A stretch of 31,992 bases of DNA from CAZSXS01 sp964611385. GTDB lineage: Bacteria; Bacillota; Clostridia; Lachnospirales; CAYPQA01. Position numbers and translations under genes: made by a program. This document shows positions 23,467 to 31,957 of this stretch, in pieces (position 1 is the stretch's first letter; each line of letters begins with the position of its first letter). Location: assembly GCA_964611385.1 (NCBI GenBank), contig CAZSXS010000038.1:1-31992 (forward strand), in the 5' to 3' direction. Below the pieces are notes generated by a model that saw nothing but the letters and a program-made list of their open reading frames with translations, searched no databases and was not told where the DNA came from.

Positions 23467-24747
23467 ATGCGGAAGAAAGAAATGATAGCCATGCTTTTGG
23501 CGGGCGGTCAGGGAAGCCGCCTCGGAATCTTAACAAACAAAAAAGCCAAACCAGCGGTTGCGTTTGGCGGAAAGTACAGGATTATTGACTTTCCAATGAG
23601 TAATTGTATCAACTCCGGTGTGGACACAGTGGGGATTTTGACCCAGTATGAGCCTTTACAGTTAAACCGACACATCGGAATTGGCATTCCATGGGATCTG
23701 GATCGTAAAAGCGGTGGTGCAACCATTCTGGCCCCTAGAGTCAAAGGGGCTCATGGCGAATGGTACTCTGGTACAGCAAATGCGATCTACCAAAACATGG
23801 AATACATAGACGAGTATAATCCCGAGTATGTGCTCGTTTTAGGTGGGGATCATATTTACAAGATGGATTATTCCAAAATGCTTGATTTCCACAAAGCCAA
23901 CAACTGCCATGCCACGATTGCGGTTTTGGAGGTTCCTATGGAGGAGGCCTCCCGCTTCGGCATCATGAACACAAGAGAAGACGACAGTATTTACGAATTT
24001 GATGAAAAACCCAAAGTTCCTAAGAATAATTTGGCTTCTATGGGTATTTATATTTTTAACTGGCCTCAGTTAAGAGAGGCTCTGGTGAAGGCTGATCAGC
24101 TGTATCCAGACAGTGATTTCGGTATGCACATTATTCCCATGATGTTAAACGAAGGTAAAACTTTGTTTGCTTATCGTTTTACGGACTATTGGCGTGATGT
24201 GGGAACCATCGAGTCCTATTGGGCTGCAAATATGGAGCTCATTGCTACTATTCCTGATTTTAATCTTTACGACGACTTTTGGAAGATCTATACCTATTCA
24301 GATCAGCAGCCTCCGCAGTTTACGGGTAGGGATGCTATTGTTTCCACCAGTCTTCTTTCCGAAGGAACCCAAGTGTACGGTACTGTGAGAAACTCTGTGC
24401 TGGGACCCAGGGTCATCGTAGAGGAAGGTGCCTATATTGAGGACTCTATTATTTTAGCAAACTGCACCATTGGCAGAAATACGTATCTTAAACGTTGTAT
24501 TATTGATGAAAACTCATCGGTGGGCAGTAATACGAGAATCGGTGAGGGCGATGACACTGTAAATGAAGAAAAGCCCAAGATTTATAACACCGGAATTACC
24601 GTGATCGGTGAATGTTCTGCTGTACCAGACTCTGTTACCATTGGCAAAAATTGCGTCATTTCCGGCCATACCGTGCATAGCGATTATATGAACGGCTGGC
24701 TGCCAAGCGGAAAATCCTTAATCATAGAGAAAGAGGTGACGGTATGA
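23467..24747 (+). CDS. glgC: Glucose-1-phosphate adenylyltransferase, catalytic subunit
   Basis: GlgC makes ADP-glucose from ATP and glucose-1-phosphate, the committed step of bacterial glycogen synthesis. The product is 426 residues. The nucleotide-binding motif LAGGQGSRLG (11-20) with Arg18 is intact, as are the RIIDFPMSN segment and DYWRDVGTIESYW. A C-terminal left-handed beta-helix is suggested by the repeated hexapeptide-like pattern after about 290. The ATG has a GGGAGG ribosome binding site 8 nt upstream. The stop overlaps the glgD start by 4 nt (ATGA). No glycogen synthase or branching enzyme lies in the window. Confidence 0.97.
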   Translation: MRKKEMIAMLLAGGQGSRLGILTNKKAKPAVAFGGKYRIIDFPMSNCINSGVDTVGILTQYEPLQLNRHIGIGIPWDLDRKSGGATILAPRVKGAHGEWYSGTANAIYQNMEYIDEYNPEYVLVLGGDHIYKMDYSKMLDFHKANNCHATIAVLEVPMEEASRFGIMNTREDDSIYEFDEKPKVPKNNLASMGIYIFNWPQLREALVKADQLYPDSDFGMHIIPMMLNEGKTLFAYRFTDYWRDVGTIESYWAANMELIATIPDFNLYDDFWKIYTYSDQQPPQFTGRDAIVSTSLLSEGTQVYGTVRNSVLGPRVIVEEGAYIEDSIILANCTIGRNTYLKRCIIDENSSVGSNTRIGEGDDTVNEEKPKIYNTGITVIGECSAVPDSVTIGKNCVISGHTVHSDYMNGWLPSGKSLIIEKEVTV

Positions 24748-25853
24748 AGGCAATCGGTATCATTTTAGCAGGGGGCAACAACGAAAACCTGGGCGAATTG
24801 ACCATGAAGAGGGCAACCTCTGCCATGCCGGTAGGAAGCTGCTACAGAAGCATGGACTTTTCATTAAGTAATATGTCCAATTCGGCCATCGGTAAGGTTG
24901 CCGTCATTACACAATATAATTCACGTTCCTTACATGACCATTTATCCTCTGCAAAGTGGTGGGATTTGGGCAGAAAGCAAGGCGGTCTTTTTGTTTTCTC
25001 ACCGTATCTGTCCAACAATAACTCCTTTTGGTTTCGGGGAACGGCTGATTCCATATACCAAAACATTAGTTTCTTGATGAAAAGTAATGAGCCTTATGTC
25101 GTCATTGCATCCGGCGAGGCCGTTTACAAAATGGATTATAACGCCGTTATACGATATCATGTCCAAAAGCAAGCGGACATTACCGTTGTTTATAAAAACA
25201 TGGGTGATGAAGATGTTCGGAATTACGGTATTCTTGAAGTGGACGACACAGGACGGATTACTGAATTCGAAGAAAAGCCCCTTGAAGCCTTTTCAAGTTT
25301 AGTATCTACGGGAATATACGTGATATCACGTACCCTTTTAATAAAATTACTAGAAACCATATTGCCCGAGGAACGGTATGATCTGGTAAAGGATGTACTC
25401 ATTCGTTACCGCAGGAAATTAAAGATCATGGGCTATGAGTTCACAGGTTATTGGAAAGCAATCAATAGCATCCGTTCCTATTTTGAAATCAACATGGATT
25501 TCCTCAACAAGGACATCCGTGATGTTTTCACTAATCAATACCCTTACATCGAAACAAAACCAAAGGATGAACCCCCTGCAAAGTACAATGTAGGTGCAGA
25601 CGTCAAGAATTGTCTTGTTGGCAGCGGCAGTATTTTAAACGGCACAGCCAGAGATTCCGTTTTGTTCAGAAAAGTGTTTACGGGGGATAACTCTTTCATT
25701 TCAGATTCAATCGTAATGGAAGGTTCCTATATAGGAAATAACTGTGTTGTTCGTCATGCCGTCATTGACAAGGAAGTAGTACTATCAGATGGAAAGGAGT
25801 TAATTGGAACATTCGAACAGCCTGTTATTATCTCTAAAGGTACTGTTATTTAA
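24744..25853 (+). CDS. glgD: GlgD, non-catalytic partner of glucose-1-phosphate adenylyltransferase
   Basis: A 369-residue GlgC paralogue. The nucleotide-binding loop reads LAGGNNENLG (8-17) instead of GGQGSRLG, so the catalytic arginine is missing. This is the expected state of GlgD, which in Bacillus and Clostridia forms a heteromer with GlgC and alters its activity. The fold is otherwise kept, including YRSMDFSLSNMSNS, FRGTADSIYQN and the C-terminal beta-helix repeats. Translation is coupled to glgC through the ATGA overlap. Confidence 0.95.
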   Translation: MKAIGIILAGGNNENLGELTMKRATSAMPVGSCYRSMDFSLSNMSNSAIGKVAVITQYNSRSLHDHLSSAKWWDLGRKQGGLFVFSPYLSNNNSFWFRGTADSIYQNISFLMKSNEPYVVIASGEAVYKMDYNAVIRYHVQKQADITVVYKNMGDEDVRNYGILEVDDTGRITEFEEKPLEAFSSLVSTGIYVISRTLLIKLLETILPEERYDLVKDVLIRYRRKLKIMGYEFTGYWKAINSIRSYFEINMDFLNKDIRDVFTNQYPYIETKPKDEPPAKYNVGADVKNCLVGSGSILNGTARDSVLFRKVFTGDNSFISDSIVMEGSYIGNNCVVRHAVIDKEVVLSDGKELIGTFEQPVIISKGTVI

Positions 25854-25879
25854 ATCTAAAAATATGGAGGGGACTAAAG

Positions 25880-26146
25880 ATGACAGTTACAGACATTAGG
25901 ATTAGAGGGGTCAATAAGGAAGGAAAGCTCAAGGCTATTGTATCTATTACCTTCGATGGCGAGTTTGTAGTCCATGATATCAAGATTATTGAAGGGGATA
26001 ATGGTCTTTTTATTGCGATGCCAAGTCGCAAGACCGTAGACGGAAGCTTCCGTGATATTGCACATCCTTTGAGATCCGATGTCCGCGAGATGATTCAATC
26101 TAAAATTCTGGAAAGCTACGCGAATTATACACCTGTTGCGGAATAG
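25880..26146 (+). CDS. spoVG: SpoVG family regulator
   Basis: An 88-residue protein covering the whole SpoVG family: TDIRIRGVN at the start, a central FVVHDIKIIEG segment, FIAMPSRK and a C-terminal DIAHPL. SpoVG is a small DNA/RNA-binding protein that affects sporulation, septation and global gene expression in Gram-positive bacteria. It lies 26 nt after glgD with its own strong ribosome binding site (GGAGGGG), and no terminator lies between, so it is probably co-transcribed with glgCD. In Bacillus it is usually next to glmU, so the glycogen-gene location is notable. A terminator follows. Confidence 0.96.
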   Translation: MTVTDIRIRGVNKEGKLKAIVSITFDGEFVVHDIKIIEGDNGLFIAMPSRKTVDGSFRDIAHPLRSDVREMIQSKILESYANYTPVAE

Positions 26147-26170
26147 GAAACTCAACAATCAAACAAAATT

Positions 26171-26210
26171 AAGGCTGCTCAATGCTAAATTGAGCGGCCT
26201 TTTATTTTTT
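26171..26210 (+). terminator. Terminator after spoVG
   Basis: AAGGCTGCTCAAT (26171-26183) pairs with ATTGAGCGGCCTT (26189-26201), with one G-T pair and a GCTAA loop. A T-rich tail follows. Confidence 0.9.
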
Positions 26211-26212
26211 AC

Positions 26213-26249
26213 TTGACAGATACTGTACTAATACATATAATACATACAG
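26213..26249 (+). promoter_or_regulatory. Promoter and likely GntR/YtrA operator of the ABC operon
   Basis: A consensus promoter, TTGACA (26213-26218), 17 nt, TATAAT (26236-26241). Overlapping it, CTGTA (26223-26227) and TACAG (26245-26249) form an inverted repeat, and TAATACATA is repeated in tandem (26229-26237, 26238-26246). The position between and over the -35 and -10 suggests a repressor site for the GntR gene that follows. Autoregulation is known for YtrA; here it is inferred. Confidence 0.75.
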
Positions 26250-26284
26250 AACAAGTAACACAGAATTAAACGAAGGAGGTAAGT

Positions 26285-26668
26285 ATGATTCAAATTGATC
26301 TAAAGAGCCGAAAAGCGATCTACGAGCAGATAGTGGATAACTTCAAGGAACTCATCATCAGCGGTATCTTAGCGAAGGATGAGAAAATTATGTCCGTTCG
26401 TGAACTGGCCAAAAACCTGGCCTTGAATCCCAACACGGTGCAAAAGGCTTATCGAGAGCTGGAAAGTCAAGGCTATATCTATACAGTCTTGGGTCAGGGA
26501 AGTTTTATACATGCACCCCAGGGAAAGGACATGGCCACCATCAAAAAGCTCTACGACCAGTTGGAAACAGCTGTTCATGAGCTGCTTTTTTTGGGGGAAA
26601 GCAAGGAAGTAGTGAGTGGTTTTTTTAATCAGGTCTTGAATTTGAAAAACGGAGGTAAATATGATTAA
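26285..26668 (+). CDS. YtrA-subfamily GntR transcriptional regulator
   Basis: A 127-residue repressor-type protein with the GntR winged helix at about 8-78: IYEQIVDNFKELIISG, then SVRELAKNLALNPNTVQKAY, then a wing ending in GQGSFI. Only about 40 residues follow, too short for a ligand-binding domain, which is typical of the YtrA subfamily. These regulators usually repress the ABC transporter operon they head. The ATG follows GAAGGAGG. The stop overlaps the ABC ATPase start by 8 nt. Confidence 0.93.
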   Translation: MIQIDLKSRKAIYEQIVDNFKELIISGILAKDEKIMSVRELAKNLALNPNTVQKAYRELESQGYIYTVLGQGSFIHAPQGKDMATIKKLYDQLETAVHELLFLGESKEVVSGFFNQVLNLKNGGKYD

Positions 26669-27587
26669 AATTAATAACTTAACCAAATCTTTTGACAAGA
26701 CGAAGGTCTTAGACAATTTAGACTTAAAGGTGAATACAGGTTCCATCTATGGTCTTGTGGGCATTAACGGCTCCGGAAAAACCACCATCATCAAGCATTT
26801 GACTGGGGTGTACCGCCAGGATTCTGGTGAGGTTCTGATTAACGACCTTCCTGTGTTTGATAATGAGGCGATTAAAAGTAGGGTGTGTTTTGTTCCCGAT
26901 GAGTTGAATTATTTTTCATCCTTTACCCTGAAGTCGGCGGCCTTGTACTACAGCAGACTTTTTCCCGGTTGGAGTTGGGAGCGCTATCAATCCACCCTTT
27001 CTTCCTTTAATTTGAGCGATAACAAGAAACTTTCTCGTTTTTCCAAAGGAATGCAGAAGCAGGCGGCCTTGACCCTGGCCTTATCGGCTCAAGGAGATTA
27101 TTTGATTCTGGATGAGCCTTTGGACGGCTTGGATCCTTTGGCAAGGCGTAAGGCGATGAATTTTGTGGTGGAGGATGTGGCGGAACGGAATCTGTCGGTT
27201 CTGATTTCTTCGCATAATCTGAAAGAATTGGAAGGAATTTGTGATGCGGTGGGCATCATCCATGGCGGCCGGATGATGGTGGAAAGAGACTTGGACGAAC
27301 TGAAATCCGATATTCATAAAATCCAAGTGGCCTTTGACTACAGAAGCGCCCATCGTGATTTTTCCGGGCTCAATATCTTGCGCCGAGAAAAAATAGGTAG
27401 TGTGGAATGGATGGTCATCCGGGATAAGCGAGAAAAAATCGAAGCCGTGATTAAAGGCATGGAACCCTTGCTCTTTGATTTAATTCCCCTGACCCTGGAG
27501 GAAATCTTTATGTATGAAGTCGAGGCCCAGCCCTTTAGCGATGAAAATAAAGTTGTCTTGCATACGAACGGAGGTCAAAATGAATAA
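26661..27587 (+). CDS. ABC transporter ATP-binding protein
   Basis: A 308-residue ATPase with Walker A GINGSGKT (34-41), Walker B YLILDE (147-152) and a signature loop that reads SKGMQKQ (128-134) in place of LSGGQ. This degenerate form is common in YtrB-like and related exporters. About 85 residues follow the core and may contact the permease. It lies between the GntR regulator and the permease, with an 8-nt overlap at each end, so the three are one translationally coupled operon. Homologous systems in Firmicutes respond to cell-wall antibiotics or stationary phase; the substrate here is unknown. Confidence 0.94.
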   Translation: MIKINNLTKSFDKTKVLDNLDLKVNTGSIYGLVGINGSGKTTIIKHLTGVYRQDSGEVLINDLPVFDNEAIKSRVCFVPDELNYFSSFTLKSAALYYSRLFPGWSWERYQSTLSSFNLSDNKKLSRFSKGMQKQAALTLALSAQGDYLILDEPLDGLDPLARRKAMNFVVEDVAERNLSVLISSHNLKELEGICDAVGIIHGGRMMVERDLDELKSDIHKIQVAFDYRSAHRDFSGLNILRREKIGSVEWMVIRDKREKIEAVIKGMEPLLFDLIPLTLEEIFMYEVEAQPFSDENKVVLHTNGGQNE

Positions 27588-29487
27588 AGCACTTTTAAAA
27601 GAAAACCTGAAAAGATATTCGCTTATGTCCGTTTTGTTTTTTATAAGCTTTGCTTTGATTGTGCTTGCACCAACGGCCTTAAGCGAAGACCCAAACTCCA
27701 GAGCCAGTCTCATGGAAATGATCATCCTTAATAATGCCCACCCCTATATTTTGATCGCTATGTTTCTGTTTCCGCTTTGTTCTGCACTTTCTATCTTTTC
27801 TTACTTGCATAATTCGGCGCATATGACCGTGGTTCAAAGCCTTCCTATTTCCAAATCAAAGCAGTTTATTACGAACTATGTATCCGGCTTTATCCTTTGC
27901 ATCCTCCCTCTCGTCTTACTTACCATTTGCCTTTTCTTTGGGAAGTATGCATACGAAAAAATGCCCTACATGAGTTCCTGGTACTTTGAACAACTCTACC
28001 AGGGAACCATTAATACACCAGGCAATATCCTTCTTTTCTTTGCAAAAACCTTTATCGGATATCTGCTTTGCTATACCCTCTGTGTATTAGCGGCCGTCTT
28101 ATCTGGTGCAGTTTTTGTTCAGGTGCTGATGTCTTTTTTGCTCATTGGGCTTATACCAGCGCTCTACATCATACACATATTGCTTTCCAGCTATTATTTA
28201 TTTGGTTATGCTACCAACCAAACCATTTTCATGAACACCGTTCGGATATGCATACCTATGGCGACCGGATTTGGTTCCTTGGAAGAAGGCGCCTGGCGCA
28301 ATGCGCCCTATTGGATTCAATTGGCTGCGTCTGGTGCTTTTACCGCCCTTGGCCTCTTTCTCTATAAAATCCGGCGCTCTGAACGTTCGGGCAATTCAGT
28401 GGTCTTTTCCGTGCTTAAGATCTTCTTTATTTATTTTGGCTCCGTATCCCTTATGCTTGCCTGCACTTCCTTGATGCTCCTCATTGCTGACAACACAATA
28501 GGCTTTTTGTACATTTACTTACTGGTTTTCGGTGTTATCGGATACTTTATTATGCAGATGATCTCGGAAAAAACTTTCAATGTGTTTTACAAATATAAGG
28601 GTCTTGGTGTGTTACTCTTGATTTCTGTATCCATCATCAGCTTCTATAAATATGACTTTATGGACTATGAGAAGAAGATACCGGCCCTTGAAGAAATAGA
28701 ATCTGCGTCTATATCTAATCCTTTTTATTGGCGGGAGCCATTTAGCTATAGAGATGAGTTTATAACGAACGATAAGGTGAAGGCTAACATTAATCAGCTA
28801 CATGAGAGCTTCATTGATGAAAACAAAATGGAAGCTGAGTATTATTTGAATCCCCGCATGAGGTACTATAATCGTATAACCATTAACTATAAGCTGAAAA
28901 ATGGTAAGGAGTTCATTCGTGAATTTCCAATCGACCCAGAAACCTTTAGAGACAATGAGCTTTATAAGGAGATTGTTGATTCTAGAGCCTACAAAAAACA
29001 TGCTTATGCACGACTGATAGATGCTTATCAAAATAACAATATGCAGAGCATTAACAATGCCCAGATAATGGCTGTTCTTGCGGCAGATGATCCGTTTTTG
29101 AAAAACACTAAGAAGAACGAACAGAGAAGCAGCAATATCAATGAATATAGTGAAGATCCTACACTAGAGAAAAAAGAGAAAGTTGAATTTCTAGGCTTGG
29201 GAATACTTAGCCCACAATACTATGAAGAATTCTTTGACGTTCTGATGGAAGACCTTTTACAGAAGAATACAAATGATCTAAAAGCCATGGAAATTTGCCC
29301 AGGTGATTATCAGATTAGGATTGAAATCAATAGTCAGCTGCCCAAAGAAGCAGGCAGAGGCTATTACAGTCAAGAGTCTTCAGGGTATTTCATCAATCAC
29401 GAAATGATTGTGAACAAGAGTTTTACAAAGACCTATGCTTGGTTAAGTCAGTTTTATAAAGATACATGGGATGATTTGAGAAAATAA
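27580..29487 (+). CDS. ABC transporter permease with large C-terminal soluble domain
   Basis: A 635-residue permease. I chose ATG 27580 because a GGAGG lies 6-7 nt upstream and the start overlaps the ATPase stop by 8 nt, exactly as the ATPase start overlaps the regulator. The N-terminal half has about eight membrane segments (from about 15 to 360). The remaining 270 or so residues are hydrophilic, rich in Glu, Lys, Asn and Tyr, and probably face outwards. This arrangement resembles clostridial YtrA-linked permeases that carry an extra domain of unknown function. No second permease is in the operon. A strong terminator follows. Confidence 0.85.
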   Translation: MNKALLKENLKRYSLMSVLFFISFALIVLAPTALSEDPNSRASLMEMIILNNAHPYILIAMFLFPLCSALSIFSYLHNSAHMTVVQSLPISKSKQFITNYVSGFILCILPLVLLTICLFFGKYAYEKMPYMSSWYFEQLYQGTINTPGNILLFFAKTFIGYLLCYTLCVLAAVLSGAVFVQVLMSFLLIGLIPALYIIHILLSSYYLFGYATNQTIFMNTVRICIPMATGFGSLEEGAWRNAPYWIQLAASGAFTALGLFLYKIRRSERSGNSVVFSVLKIFFIYFGSVSLMLACTSLMLLIADNTIGFLYIYLLVFGVIGYFIMQMISEKTFNVFYKYKGLGVLLLISVSIISFYKYDFMDYEKKIPALEEIESASISNPFYWREPFSYRDEFITNDKVKANINQLHESFIDENKMEAEYYLNPRMRYYNRITINYKLKNGKEFIREFPIDPETFRDNELYKEIVDSRAYKKHAYARLIDAYQNNNMQSINNAQIMAVLAADDPFLKNTKKNEQRSSNINEYSEDPTLEKKEKVEFLGLGILSPQYYEEFFDVLMEDLLQKNTNDLKAMEICPGDYQIRIEINSQLPKEAGRGYYSQESSGYFINHEMIVNKSFTKTYAWLSQFYKDTWDDLRK

Positions 29488-29514
29488 GCACAAGATTTGG
29501 CTGTTGATTTATGA

Positions 29515-29563
29515 AAAAAGAGCTATTGCAATCTGAGTTTTTCAGTTTGCAATAGCTCTTTTT
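29515..29563. terminator. Terminator after the ABC operon, bidirectional
   Basis: A perfect 17-bp stem (29515-29531 with 29547-29563) ending in an A-run and T-run. Its 15-nt loop has an inner CTGA/TCAG pair. It can serve the plus-strand ABC operon and the minus-strand permease gene. Confidence 0.92.
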
Positions 29564-29661
29564 ACCGTTCAGAACAGATGGCATTGTTACAGCCCATCGT
29601 TTCACAGACAATCATCTTTTGACCAGGGAACATTTGCGCTTAATCAAACACCACAACATTG

Positions 29662-30288
29662 TTAAAAATCTTTCTTTTCAAATATCCGCATAGAAGCAGC
29701 AAGCGATGCAAAAAGTGCCATTATTGAAACGAGAGGTAATATATACATAAATGGTTGTATTGTTTCGCCAACCAATATATACCTGCCAAATTGATTTGCT
29801 AGCACAGCAAAAATCAAACCATACACCACTATGAGAAGTAATATAATAAAAATCCATTTTTCAGAACTTAATTTAAAAATAAACGGCAGTATAGATCCTA
29901 AGAGTATAATGCAAATCGACATCACGGATAACAGTGTAAGGAACATTGAACCAAACGAAGTATACTTAAAAGTAGACGGAAAAATAAAACTCATAAGTAT
30001 ACTGATAATAAAAACAATCGCCATAAGCGATACCCCTAATGCATATTTTTGAATAATCAAATCCTTTCTTGTTATTGGCATTGATAAAGCATATATGTTC
30101 CATTTTGTCCTATCGTCAAATGCACAAGTGGTTAAAACAAGCATTACACAAACGAGCATCGTAAGGGCACAAAAGAGAATTTGACTTTTTGCCATGAAGG
30201 ACACAAAGACATACATGATCAACAAAAAGGAATAGGGAAGGATCAAACCTCTGATATTAATGAGGTCTTTCATCATTAAACTTTTCAT
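29662..30288 (-). CDS. ABC-2 type transporter permease, lone
   Basis: A 208-residue protein that is almost wholly membrane, with six likely membrane segments. It has the N-terminal KDLINIRG and FDDRTKWNIYALSMPITRKD segments of ABC-2 permeases that are often encoded beside a YtrA-like regulator and an ATPase. No ATPase is next to it on this strand. It converges on the plus-strand ABC operon, whose ATPase might serve both, though that is only a suggestion. The ATG follows AAAGGAG. No gene I can support lies in 29564-29661. Confidence 0.87.
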   Translation of the reverse strand: MKSLMMKDLINIRGLILPYSFLLIMYVFVSFMAKSQILFCALTMLVCVMLVLTTCAFDDRTKWNIYALSMPITRKDLIIQKYALGVSLMAIVFIISILMSFIFPSTFKYTSFGSMFLTLLSVMSICIILLGSILPFIFKLSSEKWIFIILLLIVVYGLIFAVLANQFGRYILVGETIQPFMYILPLVSIMALFASLAASMRIFEKKDF

Positions 30289-30485
30289 ATTCTGTTCTCC
30301 TTTATAGTGTAGAGTATGATAACTTTATGATTGTACTTTTTCCTAAGCAATGGTATCAAATCCTCCTTATTTCCACATATGATTTTTGTTATAAGTATAG
30401 ATCTGGTCATGGATTGGTTGACTGCTTGAATAGCTGATCAAAATGAATTCAAAGCAAGCACCCTTACGCTATATTGTATATAGTC

Positions 30486-30514
30486 ATGATATATAATATA
30501 TATAAACTTGTCAA
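30486..30514 (-). promoter_or_regulatory. Possible promoter of the lone ABC-2 permease
   Basis: On the minus strand TTGACA (30509-30514), a 17-nt spacer and TATCAT (30486-30491), within a very A+T-rich stretch of TATATA runs. The leader to the gene would be about 190 nt. I see no other feature in 30289-30485. Confidence 0.55.
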
Positions 30515-30531
30515 GTGGTAATTTGAAAAAT

Positions 30532-30564
30532 AAAAAAGGCTGGCGATAATAGCCGGCCTTTTTT
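30532..30564 (-). terminator. Terminator of the MFS transporter gene
   Basis: AAAAAAGGCTGGC (30532-30544) pairs with GCCGGCCTTTTTT (30552-30564) with one G-T pair. It lies 88 nt after the MFS stop codon on the minus strand. Confidence 0.88.
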
Positions 30565-30651
30565 ATTTCAACCAAGGTTTGCAATCAATAGTAATATTTG
30601 TCTCAAACCAAACCTTTTTCTGGATTTGTATATACATTTCAGCAAAGTTGG

Positions 30652-31893
30652 TTATCCATTTGGGTTCATCTTCCTGAAACCCGGAATCTGGGACGCAAAA
30701 GCTGCTACCAGGCAAAAGGCCGCTACAGTCAAATAGGGAATAAAGTAAGGGTTTCCGTTTGAACTTGGAGTGGCTGCCTGACTGTTCTTAAAGAAATCTA
30801 TGTATGCTCCCATACCGATTGGCCCTAGGGTCATGCCGATGGAATAGATGGATTGAAAAAAACCCATGGCAGCGGTTTTCTTTTCTAGGGGAATTTGCTG
30901 GACGGAGGAGGACATAAGGAGGGCAAAGAGAGAAGCGTTGGAGAAACCAGCCAGGATCTGTAAAAGGTATAGAACATAAATATTGGGGCAAACAGCAACC
31001 AAGGCGCAGTACAGCCCCATCATTGAAAAAAAGATAAAAATGAGCTTTCTTTTGCTAAAGCGCACAGAGAGCTTTGCTCCGGTAAAGTAGGAGCCGAAGA
31101 TAGCAGACAGCGTGCAGATGGCCGAGCATAAGCCAAGAGGGAGGCCAAAGACAGCAAAGCGGTCAGCAGCATATTTTGTTATGGAAAAGTTGATGGTGGA
31201 AAAGGAAACGAACTGGCACAAGGCGCCTAGCAGGGAATAAAACAAAAGCCCTTTTTCCTGAATGACCAGAAGCAAGTCTTTTACACTTAGCTTGGCAGCG
31301 GAGATTTTTTCGCGACTGAGGCCAAAGCTCAGTACGAAGCCCAAAAGCCCTACAACTACACTAGCCAGGAACAAGACGCTGATATCAAAATATTCAATTA
31401 ACAAGCTACCCACCACAAAGCCGCAGAGTACGCCAGCATTGTTGGCGGAATTAATAATGCCAATGGCTTTGGGCCCCTCGTCCTTATCAAAGTAACTAGC
31501 AAACAAAATGGTAAAGCAAGCCCACATGGAGGAGGCCAAGCCGGAAATGGCGTTGGAAAGAATTAGCAAGGCAGGGCTTTGGAACAGAAAGAGTCCCAGC
31601 GTAGAAACACCCGCCAGAAACAAGCCGATGGATATAAACAGCTTATGCCGTTGCAGGATATTGGCATAAACACTGATGGGGATACGGAAAATCAACTGGG
31701 AAAAGCCATACACGCCCCCGATATATCCCGCCACGGTTACGGACAGCGCCAGTCCCTTCTCTGTCCCCGTCAGATACGGTGTCAGAAAGGGCGCATAGAC
31801 GTACTGCGCAAACCAAAACATCATAGTTAGGATGTATAAAAGCAGGCGCTTCATTTTGATGGATTGGTTACTTAGGTTGAATAATTTTGCCAT
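30652..31893 (-). CDS. MFS transporter
   Basis: A 413-residue major facilitator superfamily protein with about twelve hydrophobic segments. It has a basic cytoplasmic loop near the middle (SREKISAAKLS, about 193-203) and a cytoplasmic SKRKL turn in the second half. Substrate class cannot be told from the sequence; sugar, drug and metabolite exporters share this pattern. I chose the ATG at 31893 for the GAGGT ribosome binding site just upstream; Met14 has none. It has its own promoter and terminator, so it is a single-gene unit. Confidence 0.88.
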   Translation of the reverse strand: MAKLFNLSNQSIKMKRLLLYILTMMFWFAQYVYAPFLTPYLTGTEKGLALSVTVAGYIGGVYGFSQLIFRIPISVYANILQRHKLFISIGLFLAGVSTLGLFLFQSPALLILSNAISGLASSMWACFTILFASYFDKDEGPKAIGIINSANNAGVLCGFVVGSLLIEYFDISVLFLASVVVGLLGFVLSFGLSREKISAAKLSVKDLLLVIQEKGLLFYSLLGALCQFVSFSTINFSITKYAADRFAVFGLPLGLCSAICTLSAIFGSYFTGAKLSVRFSKRKLIFIFFSMMGLYCALVAVCPNIYVLYLLQILAGFSNASLFALLMSSSVQQIPLEKKTAAMGFFQSIYSIGMTLGPIGMGAYIDFFKNSQAATPSSNGNPYFIPYLTVAAFCLVAAFASQIPGFRKMNPNG

Positions 31894-31928
31894 GATGTAC
31901 CTCGAGTCAAAATTTTATGATGGCAGCC

Positions 31929-31957
31929 ATTGTACTGCCCAATTTATTGAATGTCAA
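31929..31957 (-). promoter_or_regulatory. Promoter of the MFS transporter gene
   Basis: On the minus strand TTGACA (31952-31957), a 17-nt spacer and TACAAT (31929-31934). Just upstream, ATTCTAA (31962-31968) and TTAGAAT (31981-31987) form an inverted repeat that may be an operator. Confidence 0.75.
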
